7,691 nucleotides of DNA from an uncultured Eubacteriales bacterium. Its GTDB lineage: Bacteria; Bacillota; Clostridia; Christensenellales; Aristaeellaceae. Under the pieces are notes generated by a model that was not told where the DNA came from, made no database searches, and worked only from the letters and a program-made list of their open reading frames with translations. The position numbers and the translations under genes were made by a program. Where the stretch lies: positions 1 to 7,691 of the forward strand of contig USCW01000070.1 of the NCBI GenBank assembly GCA_900553315.1, written 5' to 3'. Below are positions 5,349 to 7,691 of this stretch, piece after piece (within the stretch, counting starts at the first letter, position 1; each line of letters begins with the position of its first letter).

Positions 5349-7607
5349 TTACTTCTGTAATTCGTTCAGCTGCTTGACCAGCTCGTCCAGCATTTCGGGC
5401 GTGACCTTGCCGCCGCTGAAGGACAGCACGCTGTGCATCGGCATAAAGCGCAGCATGGCTTCCTTCATGGCCTGACCAGCCTCGCCCATTTGCTCGTCCG
5501 CGCCGCCGAGCGCATCCTGCTGTTCCATCAGGGGCTTCAGCAGCTCCCGGCCTCCGGGAATGGTCATCACATCGCCAAAGGTAGTGTCAAAGGTCACATG
5601 CACGGGCAGGGGCTTATTCTCCACCGTCACGGGCATGCTCAGGCGAATATCCCGGCTGCTGGCCGCAGCCTCCACCTGATACAGCCCCGGCTCGGCGTAC
5701 CAATCGTGGATCGTATCCTCCCAATAGCTGAAGGCACGGCTGTCCAGCGTGCAGCGGGCCGTCCCCGTTTCGCCGGGGGCAAGGAACACCTTATCAAAGC
5801 CCTTCAATTCCCGCACGGGACGATCCATGCCCGCATGATCCGGGCGCACGTAGAACTGCACGATCTCCTTGGCGGCCACCTTGCCGGTGTTGGTTACATC
5901 CACCTCTACCGTCAGCGGCTCCCCGCGGAAGGTATCGCCGCTCACCCGCAGATTGCTGTACGCAAAGGTGGTATAGGTAAGTCCATGACCGAAGGGGAAC
6001 CGCACGGGCAGCTTCCGCTTGTCATAATACCGATAGCCCACGTACACGCCCTCGGCGTAGTCCACCTGATCGCCGTGGCCGGGGAAGTTCAAATAGCAGG
6101 GCGTATCCTCCAGCCGCAGGGGGAAGGTCTCCGCCAGCTTGCCGCAGGGGGACACCGCGCCGAAGAGCAGATCGACCGTCGCGCCGCCGCCGGCCTGTCC
6201 GCCCAGATAGGCTTCCAGAATGGCGGGCACTTCATCGGCAAAGGGCAGCTCCACGGGTGCGCCGTTATGCAGCACCACGACCACCTGCTTCTGCACCTGC
6301 AAGACGCGCTCCACCAGCGTCAGCTGGTTTTGCGGCAGGCGCATATTCGTCCGGTCGAAGCCCTCGCTTTCGGCGTATTCCGGCAGACCGAGGAACAGCA
6401 CCGCCAAATCGGACTGCGCCGCAATCTGCACGGCCTCCTCCTGCGCCGTCTCGTCCACCGTGTCCTCCTTCAGCGAGAAGGCGGGAGCGTAGCTGACCTT
6501 ACAGACCGACCGCACGGCCTCCAATGCGGAAAGCTCGTCGCTGACGTTGATATGGCTGCTGCCGCCGCCCTGATACCGGGGCGTTTCGGCGAATCTTCCG
6601 ATAAACGCGACCTTTTTATTGCCGCGGATGGGCAGAATATCTCCGTCATTCTTGAGCAGCACCATGGCCTCCCGGGCGATCTTTCTTGCCTGATGGTGCT
6701 GCATTCCCCGGTCGAACTCCTCGCCCTCCCGGTGATGCTCCACGTATTTCTTCACCAGCGTCAGCAGCCGTTCACAGGCGGTATCCAATTCGCTCTCCTG
6801 CATTTCGCCGCTGCGGACGGCCTCTGCGATCTGCCGGTCATGTGCCGGGATGCTTTCCGGCATCTCCAGCTCCAAGCCAGCGGGCACGCCCTTGACGCGG
6901 TTGCTTACCGCACCCCAGTCGGACATGACCACGCCGTCAAAGCCCCATTCCTTCCGCAGCACCTGTGTCAGCAGCCACGGATTCTCACTGGAATAGGTGC
7001 CGTTGATTTTATTATAGGAGCACATCAGCGTCCACGGCTTGCCGCCCTTGACTGCGCCCTCGAAGCTGGCGAGGTAGATTTCCCGCAGGGCACGTTCGCT
7101 GATATTGGCTGAGACGCTCATGCGGCGGGTTTCCTGATTATTGGCGGCGAAGTGCTTCAGCGAGGTGCCCACGCCCTCGGACTGCACGCCGCGGATATAA
7201 GCGGCGGCAATTTCGCCGGAGAGGTACGGATCCTCAGAGAAATACTCGAAGTTTCGACCGCACAGGGGACTGCGTTTGATATTCGCTGCCGGGCCGAGCA
7301 GCACGCCGACGTTCTCCGCCTGACAGGCCTGACCGAGCAGCTGGCCCATTTCCTGCATCAGCTCCCGATTGAACGAGCACGCGGTGCCCGCAGCGGTCGG
7401 GTAGCATACGGCCTGAATGGCTTCATTCAAGCCTTCCTTTTCTTTTTCAAGGTCTTGCTTCCGCAGTCCGTGCGGTCCGTCCGAGACCATCATTCCCGGC
7501 ACGCCCAGCCGCTCAATAGCCCGTGTAAACCACGACCCCTTTCCTTGGCACAAATACGCTTTCTCCTCCAGCGTCATTTCCGCAACAATCGCCTTAACGT
7601 CCTTCAT
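5349..7607 (-). CDS. Glycoside hydrolase family 3 beta-glycosidase (probably beta-glucosidase), cytoplasmic
   Basis: This 752-residue enzyme has the full GH3 three-domain architecture and is expected to release beta-linked glucose (or xylose) from short oligosaccharides or aglycones with retention of configuration. The (alpha/beta)8 barrel (about 1-290) contains SDGPHG (42-47), GRNFEYFSEDP (117-127), KHFAANNQE (151-159) and VMSDWG (227-232), where Asp230 is the predicted nucleophile. The alpha/beta sandwich (about 300-540) contains QGGGSSHIN (346-354) and ESEGFDR (413-419), where Glu415 is the likely acid/base. A fibronectin-III-like domain follows (about 565-660), then a helical C-terminal extension to 752. 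There is no signal peptide, so it acts on imported glycosides. I chose ATG 7607 because AAAGGA (7622-7617) lies nine bases upstream; an ATG at 7625 would add six residues and overlap this site. It is the first gene seen of a two-gene operon; no sugar transporter or regulator is in view. Exact substrate specificity cannot be read from sequence. Confidence 0.93.
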   Translation of the reverse strand: MKDVKAIVAEMTLEEKAYLCQGKGSWFTRAIERLGVPGMMVSDGPHGLRKQDLEKEKEGLNEAIQAVCYPTAAGTACSFNRELMQEMGQLLGQACQAENVGVLLGPAANIKRSPLCGRNFEYFSEDPYLSGEIAAAYIRGVQSEGVGTSLKHFAANNQETRRMSVSANISERALREIYLASFEGAVKGGKPWTLMCSYNKINGTYSSENPWLLTQVLRKEWGFDGVVMSDWGAVSNRVKGVPAGLELEMPESIPAHDRQIAEAVRSGEMQESELDTACERLLTLVKKYVEHHREGEEFDRGMQHHQARKIAREAMVLLKNDGDILPIRGNKKVAFIGRFAETPRYQGGGSSHINVSDELSALEAVRSVCKVSYAPAFSLKEDTVDETAQEEAVQIAAQSDLAVLFLGLPEYAESEGFDRTNMRLPQNQLTLVERVLQVQKQVVVVLHNGAPVELPFADEVPAILEAYLGGQAGGGATVDLLFGAVSPCGKLAETFPLRLEDTPCYLNFPGHGDQVDYAEGVYVGYRYYDKRKLPVRFPFGHGLTYTTFAYSNLRVSGDTFRGEPLTVEVDVTNTGKVAAKEIVQFYVRPDHAGMDRPVRELKGFDKVFLAPGETGTARCTLDSRAFSYWEDTIHDWYAEPGLYQVEAAASSRDIRLSMPVTVENKPLPVHVTFDTTFGDVMTIPGGRELLKPLMEQQDALGGADEQMGEAGQAMKEAMLRFMPMHSVLSFSGGKVTPEMLDELVKQLNELQK

Positions 7608-7642
7608 ACGCTTCTTTCCTTTCATTTATGGCAGGCGGAGAT

Positions 7643-7688
7643 TCTGGGGGAGAGGCCGCTTCTCTAAGAGAAGCGCCTCTCCCCCAGA
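7643..7688. repeat. Long GC-rich palindrome upstream of the glycosidase gene
   Basis: A 14-bp perfect arm TCTGGGGGAGAGGC (7643-7656) pairs with GCCTCTCCCCCAGA (7675-7688). A single C (7657) is bulged, and a further 7-bp stem GCTTCTC (7658-7664) / GAGAAGC (7668-7674) closes a three-base loop. Read leftwards, toward the glycosidase, it lies 36 bases before the start codon and no T-run follows, so it is a poor intrinsic terminator in that direction. It could be a leader hairpin, the end of an upstream gene's transcript or a dispersed repeat. The window ends three bases beyond it. Confidence 0.6.
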
Positions 7689-7691
7689 CCC

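Noticed and set aside
4198..5475. 425-residue rightward frame antisense to the zinc-ribbon gene
   Set aside because: It begins inside the intrinsic terminator, has no ribosome binding site, and shadows the paired-cysteine zinc-ribbon gene.
5433..7112. 559-residue rightward frame antisense to the glycosidase
   Set aside because: A low-complexity His/Gly/Leu/Arg-rich translation sits opposite a complete GH3 gene with all catalytic motifs; it is a composition effect.
7643..7688. Intrinsic terminator
   Set aside because: No T-run follows on the minus strand, and the plus-strand continuation in view is CCC; kept as an unexplained palindrome.

Overview
The window looks like chromosomal DNA from a GC-rich member of the Bacillota, most likely a gut-type Clostridia (Oscillospirales/Christensenellales-like). 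This rests on GC-rich coding DNA set in AT-rich promoters, strong AAGGAG-type ribosome binding sites, an NSS transporter, a cytoplasmic GH3 glucosidase beside a zinc-ribbon membrane protein, and palindrome-rich intergenic repeats. The taxonomic call is inference; no rRNA or marker gene is present.

Layout, left to right. Bases 1-265 hold no gene but a cluster of short hairpin repeats, five of which share the same CGCA loop. An AT-rich promoter and a structured leader (about 290-431) precede an NSS-family sodium:amino-acid symporter (432-1781, +). Four bases further on, convergently, ends a CPA2-type cation:proton antiporter (1786-3144, -). Its start faces a LysR-type regulator (3283-4170, +) across a 138-bp region. 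That region contains a 32-bp palindrome whose two arms spell the same -35/-10 promoter on both strands. A bidirectional intrinsic terminator (4180-4217) separates lysR from a leftward operon: a GH3 beta-glycosidase (5349-7607, -) followed after 17 bases by a double zinc-ribbon protein with one C-terminal membrane segment (4231-5331, -). A long GC-rich palindrome (7643-7688) lies upstream of the glycosidase at the window edge.

How the genes work together. The antiporter and LysR gene form a divergent regulator/target pair, formally like nhaR/nhaA of enterobacteria, and probably serve sodium or pH homeostasis. The neighbouring NSS symporter uses the sodium gradient such an antiporter maintains, but it has its own promoter and leader, so a functional link is only suggestive. 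The glycosidase operon is a separate unit for intracellular cleavage of imported beta-glycosides; the role of the zinc-ribbon protein is unknown. No CRISPR array, tRNA, rRNA, transposase, phage or defence gene is visible. The least ordinary features are regulatory: the mirror-symmetric promoter, the structured symporter leader and the hairpin cluster.
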